A stretch of 64,000 nt of DNA, from positions 1,302,001-1,366,000 of the forward strand of contig OX596338.1 of NCBI GenBank assembly GCA_951394405.1, written 5' to 3'. Positions 54,086-64,000 of the stretch are shown here, one piece after another. The notes under the pieces were generated by a model that was not told the DNA's origin, searched no databases, and saw nothing but the letters and a program-made list of their open reading frames with translations. The position numbers and the translations under genes are program-made. Each line of letters opens with the position of its first letter. The stretch's first letter is position 1. Source of the DNA: Coprinellus micaceus. Taxonomy: Eukaryota > Basidiomycota > Agaricomycetes > Agaricales > Psathyrellaceae.

Positions 54086-57000
54086 ATGAACACCACAAGC
54101 AGCGCGGGGCGCTCCCGTATCTCGACGGAGGGATGGACTTTGGAATCGCTCGTCATGCTTTCAGAGAACTTCCGTCCCATTGAAAGAGTAAAAGCCACTG
54201 GTTCACAGGAAGACATTCAGCGAGCGATTCTGCAGTACGAAGAGGAGGGGATCCCTATGATTATTGAGGGATGGAACGAGCACGAGAAGTGGCCAAAGGA
54301 CATGTTTACGCTGGACTTTTTCCGCGAGCACACCCCTGGAGGTGAGTCTTCGCAACATACCCTCGCGGACGTCCTAGCTTACAGGTATAGACACGATTCG
54401 TGTGAGAAACGTCCACGACCTCAAAGATTCAACAATTCCCCTGGACGACTTCGTTGCACACTGTAGAGCGGTCCCTCCCTGTGCCCCAGAAAACGGTATG
54501 CTCTCATGCAGTTAGCCCGCCAGACCCCTATTGATCGTCCCCAGAGACCACTCGGATGTATGGCAAGGACGCGGAGTGCCCCGAAGACTGGAAGAAATAC
54601 CTGGAGACAAGCGAGATGCTCCCCTCCCCCCTTCTCTGGAACGGGGCCACTGACTACTTTCGCTACCGACCCAAGAGTGTATGTACGTTTTATATGACTC
54701 TTATAGACCCGAGCCTAACCTTAAACTCTCCAGGCCCCCGTCGAAACCCTCATGTGTTACTTGGGTACCGGAGACACATTCACTGCCGCACACAAAGACC
54801 TATGCGCGTCTTCCGGCCACAACTTGATGTGCTACACCGAGAACGATGGCGCGTCATACTGGTTCATGACTAAGGGCTCGGCCGCTCCCGATGTCGAGGA
54901 CTTCTTCCGCGAACTAGGACAGGAACTAGACCATGAGACTCACGTCGTCTCTCTGAAACAGCTGAAAAGTGCTCCCTTCGACATCTACATCGGACGGCAA
55001 GCTCTTGGAGATCTCGTTCTCGTCCCCCCTCGTAGCTGCCATCAGGTCGTGAACGATGGCGGACTCACTCTGAAGACGTCCTGGTCGCGCATGTCTCTCA
55101 AGGGTCTATCTGTTGCCTTGTACCACGAGCTTCCCCTCTACCAGAGAGTCTGTCGCTTCGAAACTTATCGGATCAAAAGCACCATCTTCCATGCTGTTCA
55201 GAGGCAAACTGTCGAGCTGGAGAGCGTCGGATGGAAGCGCCTGAGGGCGAAAGAGTCGGGGGGCGAGAACGCCGCAGACAACAAGTTGCTCAAAACTCAG
55301 GAGGAAGGTTCCGTGCGAACGCTAACTCAGGTCCTCAAACTCTTCCAGTATATTCTCGGCGAGGAATTTCATCCTGGCTGGAAGCAGATGAAGCGCCTTG
55401 ACGTCGAAACTTCCACCACCCCCACTGCAGCTGACCTCGAGATCTCCTGCGACTTCTGCGGCTGTGACATCTTCCAGAGCTTCTTCGAGTGCACGAGCTG
55501 CAAACTTCCTGACGACGCCAGTTACATTATCTGTATTCGGTGTTACGTTGAAGGTCGTACCTGCGTGTGCCAAAGCATGCAACCCATGCAAGTACGCTCA
55601 TACCAAGACCTCTTACAAGCCCAGTCGAAGGCTATCAAGGTTCTTGCTGCGTATGGCAACGATTCGCAACCCTTGAGCTTTGGCACGGAACATCGTACCC
55701 TCTTCCTTGCAGCCTGCAAGCTACAAAGACAACGAACGGAAAATGTGAGTATTTCCTCTCTTCTCCTCAACGACATTTATTCAATGATTATGACAGCACA
55801 CACATACGTGTGTCATTGACAGAACGCGAAGCTGGGGATTAAACTGCAGGGCTTGCCACAATTCCAAGTGCTATGACCATCTCCTCACGAACTACTTCCT
55901 GCATCCTTCCGATGCGATCCTCTGCCATTCCTACGACGAGAAAATGCATAGCGCATACCATAAGCTTCATAAAGAGCATCGCGACCTGTACCCCACCCAA
56001 ATCGACGCAATAAAGGAGTGTCAGAGACGCGGGGAGCTTCCGTCGGCGGAACTCGCCTCGTACCTACGCACACACATCGCGATAACCCATGGCCTGTGTC
56101 GACCTGTCGCCTACGCCAAATCGAGTCCCGGGTGGCACGATAACAACGTCCAGGATTGCGACGAACTTGGGGTTGAAGAGATCGTGATGGTGTGTCTTTT
56201 CTTTGTATATCATCCGCTTTGTCTCAATTTGTATTTCTCAGGATGTTCCTGAAGAGCCTGCCAAACAACCTGCGAAACAGGTGCCACCGAAAGCGGTCAA
56301 GTCCCGCAAACCCCCTCCATCTCCATCACCTTCAGACACGAGCCGTGCTGCCACAATCATGGAAGTCGACTCCGTTCCCCCTGCCGGCGAACGTGATTCC
56401 CTTGCTCCTTCAGCAGCCTCTTCACGCCCTGTGGAAAAGCTGAAGAAAGGCGCGAAGGGTCGCCAGGGTACCTCTTCCCGCGGTTCACTCCGATCTACAC
56501 GCTCCTCTGGCAGGCTTGCCGGCAAGGCTCCCACGCCTACCAAGGATGAGCCCATCGAGCCAGCATTCCCTGAATCTGAGGCTACTTCCAGAATGTCGCC
56601 CGAAATCCCCCCGATCGAGACCGCTCGAGCCGATTCACCTCCCCGTCCTCCCCGCTTGTTGAAGAAGCGCTTCGTAGGAGGCTGGAGTGATGCGAAAGGG
56701 AAGGCGAAAGCCACCGAATCGCTGGTACCCACGCCGCCTGCGACTCAAGCTCAAGAGGCAAACGAAAGGTTTGCGAATGAACTTGCTTCTGCTTTGACAC
56801 GCGCAAACGACGTCACGGTTGACGAAGAAGAGTATGACCAATTGGAACCCAGCCCTCAGCCGGAAGGACCTCCGAGAAAGCGACGAGGTCGTACTTTCAA
56901 GGCAGCTGCGGCGCCGAAGGTCACGAGAAAACGGAAGTCATCAGATGCGGGGACTGATGGTGAAGGGAACTCCTCCGATGAGGTCGATGAACTCGAGCCT

Positions 57001-58476
57001 AGTCGGAGTCCCCCGCCTGTTGACCGTAGGAAGAAGGTGAAGCACGCTGCCTCGGCTCCTACGTCGAAACCTCCGTCTACTTCAGGACCGAACTCCAAGA
57101 AACGAAAGTTGGCCTCTGACGATGGGTCACTTTACGATCAAGATGAGCCTCGCAATACATCTCCTTTCAACCCCTCTGCCTCCCAGCCTACTTCCCCAGT
57201 TTTCCCGAAGCGGAAGAAGCAGAACCCAGGCGAGAGCTTAGAGGTTAACGGCAAGGATGCGGTTGCGAAGACGCGAAACGGGGTGACCGTCAAGCCAGAG
57301 CCCACTGACATGCTCAATATCTCCGATGCCACTATCGCATGGAACCTCAACGACCCCGCAGCGATGCGAGAGCACATTTCCAGACTGGTGGATGAAGCTG
57401 TCAGGCGTGCAGTTCCGGCAATGCAAGTTTCAGCCAGTGTCACGCCAGCACCTGAGGGCGTTGGGTCAGCGGGCATTTCGTTCATCGTCAATATTAATCC
57501 CCCGCACCCCCCACCTCAGCAGGTAATATTAAGCATACTCCTGATTTGGGCTCTGTTGACATTCTAATCCTTTTAGCATACTTCCCCAGCGTCCTTGCCG
57601 TCTACATCTCAACCCTCAGGAACAGAAAAAGGACGTCTCCCCGCCGCCCCTTCCCTGCCACCGAAACCTGCACAATCCCCAGAAACCTCGATTTCAGGTC
57701 GTCTTCAGAACACCCAGCAAGCCAATGCGACGACCAGTCAGCCAAAGATGGACTCGGCAACTACAACACCTTCCTCACCGCCTAGTAAAAAGGTCATTTA
57801 CGAGAGGCCTGCTTCCCCTCCTGCCGAGCCTGTCCCCCCAGGCCTAACAGCAATAAAGAAAAACCCGATCCCTGGCCTCCCAAGTCGACCACAGGGATCA
57901 CTTGCTCTCGCCCCCTCGAACCAGCCCCGCTCCCGTACCCTGGTGCCCACTAGGAACAACGCCGGTCCTGCGGTCGGTGCATTCAATCGGCCTGGTATGA
58001 ATCAGCGGCCCAATCAACCACAGGGAAGGGCCTGGAACACTGCAGCGTCTGCAGCGTCGACGCCCTTAATTCGGTATGCAGATCCCCCCGCTCCTGTCAT
58101 TGACCTGAGTAGTCATCACGATGAGTATCCTCACCCTGGGCATCCTGGGCATCCTCCCCCGGCCCCTTATCCTCAGCCCTACCATGGGCATGACCCCCGG
58201 CCCGCCAGCGGCCCTCACCCCTCAGACCCTTGGTCCGATGTCGCCCCGCGTTACCCTCCACCACCACCGTGGGCTCAGAGGCCTGATCCCCCTCCCCCTG
58301 GAGCCAGAATGTCGTTCACTGCGAACGACGTTCCTTTGCCCCCTACGCACGGGCGGCCTTGGGACCATGCCCCTCCTAACGTACACCCCACAGCCGAGTA
58401 CAACCAGGGACATCCACCTGCTGGTCACTATCCCGGACCCCACAGTTACGACCCCTGGGCCCGACGCGACGCGTAA
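54086..58476 (+). CDS. JmjC-domain protein with Cys-rich motif and long disordered tail, 1359 aa
   Basis: This is a putative Fe(II)/2-oxoglutarate-dependent histone or protein demethylase. Exons: 54086-54341, 54391-54495, 54545-54678, 54734-55744, 55797-56189, 56242-57522 and 57577-58476, in frame. The N-terminal region resembles JmjN-free JmjC proteins (GIPMIIEGWNEHEKWP). The JmjC core has MCYLGTGDTFTAAHKD, giving the His-x-Asp iron ligands, and distal VPPRSCHQVVNDGG with the third ligand. A Cys-rich segment follows (CDFCGCDIFQ, FECTSC, IICIRCYVEGRTCVC, NCRACHNSKC), likely zinc-binding. The last 780 residues are disordered, basic and Pro-rich, with putative nuclear localisation signals (PPRKRRGR, KKRK). 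The GTGAGT/CACACA junction was chosen because it alone keeps the Cys-rich block open. Chromatin function is inferred. Confidence 0.88.
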
Positions 58477-58735
58477 CCGGATTCTAGGTGGTTGGAAATT
58501 GGCCTCCACCTACTCGGTTTATTTACCATTTTCCCCCTGTGTTCTTACTTAGATTGGCCTTTACTTAGTCTACCTTACTTCGCATTGAATAGTGGGTTTT
58601 GGTTTAAAATAATTTGCCCTCGGTACGCGAGCCAAATTGTAAAGAGGATAGCTCCCAAGCCTAGCAGAACGCTAGGTAAAGGGTTGAGTTATTCACCTTC
58701 CCAAAGCGAAGTGCTCCGGATCCGGAGGACACACC

Positions 58736-59999
58736 TCAAGAATCATCCAAGTCGGAATCCATAATATCATCCTCCGATTTCGCAGCCTTGAAAGGCGCCT
58801 CACCAAACACCTGGACGCGGATGTAGAGGCGGGAAAGGCTGTTTGCTTGTGGGATTGTGCTAATGACCTTGGTGATACCCTTCACCACATCCAGTCGATC
58901 CGAGTCCGAGTCGTAGACCCCCGCACGCAACTCGAATGTGCGAAGTTGACGAAGCTTGTTTAGATTTAGCAGCCCTGCGAGAAGGAGGCATCCGCCGTGC
59001 TCTTCCAACCATATGAACGTCAGTGTCTTCAGGCAAATGTGTGGATGGAAAGGTACCTTCGGAATCGGAGCCGGATACGAATACTGGAGCTTGATTTCTT
59101 CAAGAGTTTCCTGTGCCACATCCAAAAGCGACTGAGCGAGGGGCATATCCTCTTCATCCTCCGGACACATGTGCAGAGCTCGTAGCTGGGATGCGTCCGC
59201 GAGCTGTTTGACCCCTTCTCCCGGTAACAACCGTTGGACGACGTCAAACGAGATGCGGTGATCTAGCTCCCGCAGCTTCGGGGGTAGCCTGTCATCGACT
59301 TTTCCATTGCCGCCTTTCGCAGTCTTTTTTCGGGGCGACGAGCTGCACATTGTATAGTTCCAAGTGTCGGAGAGTGGGGAAAACGAGGAGGGTATTGGCC
59401 GGAATTTGAGAGTTCCAGGTGAGCAGGGATTCAAGGGATTTGGAGAAGAACGAATTGACAAGTCCTTCGACAATCGCCCCGGAGTCCTTGGTCGTGGACG
59501 CTTTCCAGTCGAAGATTTCGAGATGATAATGAGGACGTGGGGCATTTGAGAGGACCTGCGTCAAGGGGATGAAGGTCTTGTCCTTGAAAAGCCATGAAGG
59601 ATCCTTCTGTTCATCCAGGTTAAGGCGAATGTGTCGCACGAAGCTGACGGATGGGGACTCTTTTGTCTTGAGGATACCATGAACCCTCTTCACGGATTTG
59701 GTCACCTCCGATTTGTTTCCATCCAACGTCAGCTCTTTGAAAAGGTGTGACTGACATAGGAATGTGAAGACGCGATTGACGACAGAAAGACGCTTCAGAC
59801 GTCGGGCAGCGACGTATTCAACATCATCGGGCAGTTGCTCTACGATCAACGCGAGGAGCTCGCTCGAGAGACTGGATAGAGGCGGGCTGAGCGTGCCGAT
59901 GGGTGGGGATAGAGGTGGCTGTTGACTGGGTTTGGTAGACCGGTTACCGTCGCTCCATGAGCGAATGGAGAATCGAGGATCCTCCACCTTCATCCTCAT
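58736..59999 (-). CDS. F-box-like protein with leucine-rich C-terminus, 396 aa
   Basis: Exons (minus) are 59999-59349 and 59275-58736, in frame; the 73-nt intron ends CCGAAG. The N-terminal 40 residues are disordered. An F-box-like segment LSSLSSELLALIVEQLPDD continues to FLCQSHLFKELTL. Leucine-rich segments follow (LRHLELYN then LRELDHRISF, LRTFELRAG). Splicing is supported because it joins two LRR-like blocks in phase, whereas read-through stops at once. The extreme C-terminus is acidic (SEDDIMDSDLDDS). It differs in layout from the F-box pair at 12-16.5 kb and is probably not a close relative. Confidence 0.75.
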
Positions 60000-60019
60000 T
60001 CTCCGCTGGTCACCAGTCT

Positions 60020-61111
60020 ATGGGTTTGGGTCGGTTTAATCTATTGGGACTGTTCACCTTCTCGGCCTATGTGTTGGTCATCCCTGCTGAGGCAGATGAC
60101 GGTCTCGTGTCGAGAGCTGTCGTCAAAAGGAAGAGCGTCCACAGGCCCAAGAATCCGTTGGCTCAGGGAAGCGCCAAAGATCGTAAAGCATCCTACAAGC
60201 ATCGTCATTCATACGGTGTGCAAAAGGACAAGAACGGAACGAAGAAATGGCAGGCTGGTAAGTGCTGTACGACACCTAGTAGGGCGTTATTCTCACTTCG
60301 CACCCCCAAGATCACATCTACGAGAAGCAGATGGTCCACAGTCACTTGAAGCACAATGGCTTGAAGTTCGGGTGGGCGCAAACGGCCGATCATCCTTAAC
60401 AACACCCTCATAAATTTGAATAGAAATTTACCCAGAAGAGGGCCTCCAACATCGTCAGTGGCCCGGGAAACCTGGCGCGAATTCCAGGAGGCGTCAATGG
60501 AAGCAAAGGCAGTACAGAAACGCCATGAATGGAAAGAGGATCAAAGACCGGAAGGACCGCGATGGCTATATGAAGCAGGCCTACCCGCAGGCGAAGAAGG
60601 TCGCGAAACAACTTGACACGGCTTACAAGCAGGTTGGTTTAGTTCTGCCATCTGCGCGTGGTAGCAGTGCTGACTAGAACGACTTCACACGCCTCAGGGC
60701 AAAGTCAAGCTTCCGAAGTCTACAGCCACTCAATTCCTCGACAAGGCCTGGAAGACCGGGGGTATCAGGAAAAAAATAGTCAGCCATGGGGGTGGGTCTA
60801 TGACCTCTTTGCGAGGTACCCTATCAAAGCATTTTTTTGAAAAGAGAATCTCTGTGAGGAACTTTCATCTGGTGAGTTGCACAGGGCGCTGTTGTCGGCT
60901 TGACATGCCGAACTCGCCACGATTGCCAAATCGGGCCAAGTTTGTTGTGCCGTGTGGTGGCGCGATGGATGCTGCCTTTTCCTGGAGGGGCCGTGTCGTT
61001 AAGATACTCTCGACCTTCTGGAGGGGATCTCGAAATGGGGGGATGCAGAGAAATATTTACTCGGTCCGCCCAAAGGTACGACGATTCCCGGATGGCCATG
61101 CCAGGATCTGA
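60020..61111 (+). CDS. Small basic secreted protein, C-terminal end uncertain
   Basis: The family is not recognised. Exons 60020-60257, 60311-60371, 60518-60632 and 60698 onward are in frame. FNLLGLFTFSAYVLVIPAEA is the signal peptide core. The mature part is Lys/Arg-rich (VVKRKSVHRPKNPLAQ and VQKDKNGTKKWQ, later GYMKQAYPQAKKVAKQLDTA). The last exon begins GKVKLPKSTATQFLDKAW and KTGGIRKK. A run of seven A (60770-60776) lets the frame continue to 61111 as low-quality sequence. One A fewer would stop at KTGGIRKK, as in the decayed copy downstream (KTGGIGSK then TAG). So the functional protein is probably about 165 residues. The long third intron (146 nt) is tentative. Confidence 0.55.
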
Positions 61112-61159
61112 TTAAGTCAATGCGTTCATGGACTTCCGGACGGGAACGCCCACTGACAG

Positions 61160-61470
61160 GACCCACCATGTTTGACTTCCAGCGTCCATCCACTGGCTTC
61201 TCGGATCTACCATGAGATATGCAATTTACCACCGTTCAGTTCCTCGATAGGCCCATGAAGACAGGGGGTATCGGGAGCAAGTAGTCGACCATAGCGCCAG
61301 TGGTGCATCCACTACCTGTTAGCAAGATGAATTATACACCCTTTTCGAATGGCGTTCTCTGCCAAGAATTTGACTCTCTGCGCGTGGTGGGTTGATCGTA
61401 AACCAAACTGAATGTTGTCGGCTTGACACGACTCCGGATCGCCATGATCTGCTACTGTCAGGCCAATTGT
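61160..61470 (+). pseudogene. Decayed tandem copy of the small secreted protein gene end
   Basis: Around 61235-61284 the sequence encodes QFLDRPMKTGGIGSK and TAG, matching QFLDKAWKTGGIRKK of the upstream gene. The flank that follows is also related: a 16-nt identical block (TGTTGTCGGCTTGACA) occurs near 60890 and at 61413-61428, in the same relative position after the stop. No upstream exons of this copy are recognisable. Confidence 0.5.
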
Positions 61471-62590
61471 GTCATCAGCAATGGCTTGACGCGTGCTCAG
61501 CCGCGCGATGGTGAACAGCGAGAGCTCGCAAGAAGAGTTCGGCGTATCTACCACACTCGACGACCTCAGAAGACGGGACTTCGCAGCTGTTGGGATGCCG
61601 TTCCTAAAGAAGAGACCGACAGCCTTGCCCCTCCTCCGCCTAACCTGGCGTCACCGTGTTAGCCAGTCTTTCAGTTGTTTATCGACTATCTGGGCAGATT
61701 ATAGTGTCGATTGAAAAGCTTCAAGCAATTAGTCCACTCACCTTTGAAGAAACCTTGCGCTTCGGTGCTTCTGCCGCCGATTTTGGGTGCTCGCATTGCA
61801 GGCGTCTGTCAAGTTGGCCAACAAGCGCCCGTGATCGTAAGCAGTGGCGCCGTCATCCCCTCGCGGCGCCATCTGTGTTTTGATCAACCGGTATCGGTTG
61901 TTTGGAGTGGGAGTTTCATTCCGAGGGAATGGGCAGAGCCAGTTGGAGTGCTTGTCGAATAGTCAATTGTGCGCTTCAGCATGGCGCTGCCCGGGATAGA
62001 CTAGTACGGTAGGGTAAATTGGTTTGTTGCGTGAAAAGTATTCAAAGTAAAGCTGCACTGAACCACCGCGGACAACCAGAATAAAAAGATAAACCAAGCC
62101 AGGGAGAAGCTAAAGGGAAGAGAGAAACAGAAAAGTCTCTTGTGGGACGCATCAGAAGGAGTAGAAAGAGGGAGATATGCGGGCCCCGAGCGCCAATGAG
62201 GGCAGCTGTAGAAACGAAGGGCTCATGGATGGAGTAAGAGAAAGCAATAAGACGAGGACGATTAGTATGTGGGCTAGGGGTATTACTACAAACGAAGGGA
62301 AACCAGAACCTGGTAGGTGCTGAGGGAATAATCCAGTAGAGGCGCGGAACGATTATGTCGTGACAAAAGAGTGGCAGAGAGAGGGCCTTGATAGTGTTTA
62401 GGAAGAATTGCTGGAATAGTGACAGGGTCATAACGTCGCTGGATCCACGGACTGAGATCACGGGGCGAACAGGGCATATCAAAGAGAAAGATGCAAGCGA
62501 ATCGTGAGGACAACTGTGCGGTCAGAAAATGAATGTGGGATCCTCGTTGACAGCATGAAATCAACGCACATAAAAACGGGACTTCTACAC
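61471..62590. other. Intergenic, about 1.1 kb
   Basis: No gene was recognised. The last 500 nt (from about 62040) are purine-rich on the plus strand and probably form the casein kinase 3' UTR. A short open frame at 61711-61962 has no recognisable content. Confidence 0.35.
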
Positions 62591-64000
62591 TTAGCATCGG
62601 CATGTGAGGATTCGGAGGAGGGTCGGCTTTGCGGGTTCCTCGTGGATCTGCTGCTGGTTGAAGTCGCCCTGTTGCGATACACCGGCTTCACCTGCCATAG
62701 CACGCACGTTACTCACAGCCGGAGGTACAGCACCACTGGGCAACATCGGCGACGCACCCCGGTATTGTTGTTGCTGACGATATGGATCATCCGTAGCAGC
62801 GTAGTCATATCCTCCAGTAGCATAAGGATGTTGAGGAGCCCCGCTCTGGCGATTCATTTGTGCCGTCCCTGGCTGGGCTGCATAAGGCCCTGACACTCCC
62901 GGAGTGATTGCGGGAGGGCCCTTGCGTCCTTTCGAACCATTACGAACCAGGGCGGGGGAGGGAGGAACCGGGTTTCCAGCTTGTGACCGTCTCCGGTCAT
63001 CCCTGCGCGGGTCGTGCTGTCGGATAGGTGGCAAAATTTGAGGTTGGCCCTGGTGGCAAGGTTAGCCAATCGTGAAATCGAAAGCAAGAAATGACGCACT
63101 ACTGAGGCCTCCCATCCTCTGCCATCTGCAGAGAAAATTCATTAGCCAATCCGGGCAGCAAACAGTAAAGAAATGGCCGGCTCACCGTTCAACATATTCC
63201 AATCGAACACTCCATCTTCGACATCGCCATTGCTTCGCAGCACCTTCGTAAAAAGCTCTCGCAGGAAGTCGTAGTCCGGTGTCTCTTCGAAGCCAAGCTT
63301 CCGGACATAGTTGAGGTAGATGGCGTACTCCTCTGCATAACACTCAAAGCGTGAGTTTCGCAGGGTAATGAAAGTCAGAAGTTAGAACGCACCTGGGAAA
63401 CCCTCACAGAGCTCTTTGATCGGCGTTGTCTGCTTCTTCTCTCCAATCTTCTCGTACTTCTGCTTGTTGGTTGCCGCCTTGAGGCCTTGCCAAGGCAGGC
63501 TTCCACGGAGGAAGTACATGAAGACGTGACCTAGCGCCTCCAAATCATCTCGACGGGATTGCTCTGCCGAAGACGATACCGAGTTAAAGTGAGAAACGTC
63601 CGAAACGAAGGATCAGGGCGAAGAGGGAAATGATGAGCATAAAAGGCTATCTGACGGTCGAGTGACGATACTGACCTCGACCAAGATGGGTATTGATGCT
63701 CATGTACCGAGCCGTGCCGCTTAGTGACTTCCTCTCTCGGTATGGGATGTGCTGTTTCGTTTTAGGGTCACGGTATTGCTTGGCCATTCCAAAGTCGACC
63801 ATATGAATGACTGTGGCTCTTTGGTCAGTCATGAGCATCGAATGGGAAGGATTTAGTCCACTGACTGTTGGAACCCTTGGTCCCAGGACGGCCGATAAGG
63901 AAGTTGTCCGGTTTGATGTCGCGGTAAATGAGGTTCTTTTCATGGATCGTCTGAACACGAGTTATCTATAACGGCGCTGGGTTCAGAAAAATGTATGAGG
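62591..64000 (-). CDS. Casein kinase I, membrane-anchored type (Yck-like), C-terminal part; 5' end outside window
   Basis: This is a Ser/Thr kinase of the CK1 family. Exons inside the window (minus): 63965-63866, 63810-63676, 63563-63393, 63332-63186, 63125-63103 (23 nt) and 63049-62591, totalling 345 codons in frame. The catalytic loop is [12 protein letters not shown], the DFG-equivalent is [11 protein letters not shown], and the CK1 signatures [20 protein letters not shown] and [20 protein letters not shown] are present. After the kinase domain comes a Gln/Pro/Gly-rich tail. The protein ends LLRILTCRC; terminal Cys residues are the palmitoylation sites of yeast Yck1/2, suggesting plasma-membrane anchoring. 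The start and ATP-binding lobe lie beyond the right edge. Confidence 0.93.

Noticed and set aside
1..64000. tRNA and rRNA genes, transposons, CRISPR arrays, telomeric repeats
   Set aside because: I looked for tRNA B-box-like sequences, long terminal or inverted repeats, transposase/reverse-transcriptase motifs and regular direct repeats, and found none that held up.

Overview
This window is a piece of a filamentous basidiomycete genome, most likely an Agaricomycete. The evidence is the very dense introns of about 45-60 nt with GT...AG borders and short branch sites, the moderately GC-rich coding bias, the gene content (Utp21, Sar1, PIG-M, Slt11, Met8, CK1), and families typical of mushroom-forming fungi: F-box proteins with 'VCRQWR'-type cores, SLIP-GC-like dynamin-family GTPases, serine-rich GPI-anchored cupredoxins and a fungal JmjC protein. 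No bacterial, viral or CRISPR-type features were seen. I rebuilt exon structures by hand; nearly all close in frame to the base, which is the main support for the gene models. No transcript data were available.

Layout. 0-7 kb is a housekeeping block: an N-terminal fragment of an unknown gene (-), gamma-glutamylcyclotransferase (+), UTP21 (-), SRP receptor beta (+) and proteasome beta-5 PRE2 (+). 7.5-11.8 kb holds a 23-exon SLIP-GC-like GTPase with apparent 3-nt and 7-nt exons. 12-18.7 kb has two related F-box proteins and a coiled-coil protein (-). 19-21.7 kb has SAR1 and GP14-type mannosyltransferase GPI14. 22.5-25.1 kb has a second coiled-coil paralogue (+), followed by a decayed copy of its C-terminal domain.

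26-36 kb is a lineage-specific island. Three secreted cupredoxin-like paralogues (+) are interleaved with a tandem triplet of an unrecognised two-domain family (-). One triplet member carries an apparent 5-bp duplication frameshift, and the last cupredoxin has lost most copper ligands.

36-51.5 kb mixes a TLC-domain membrane protein, MET8 (siroheme synthesis), a small protein with three internal repeats, a single-pass membrane glycoprotein, the splicing factor SLT11, a YeeE/YedE sulfur transporter, a DUF726 alpha/beta-hydrolase and an LEA-2-like membrane protein. 51.9-60 kb has a RING/coiled-coil protein resembling Zip3/HEI10, divergently transcribed from a large JmjC protein, then an F-box protein. 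60-61.3 kb has a small basic secreted protein with a decayed tandem copy. The right edge holds the 3' half of a palmitoylation-type casein kinase I.

The best candidates for undescribed biology are the tandem triplet (27.4-32.1 kb), the coiled-coil/C-terminal-domain family (16.7-18.7 and 22.5-25.5 kb), the triple-repeat protein (40.1-40.7 kb) and the micro-exons of the GTPase. None of these can be assigned a function from sequence alone.
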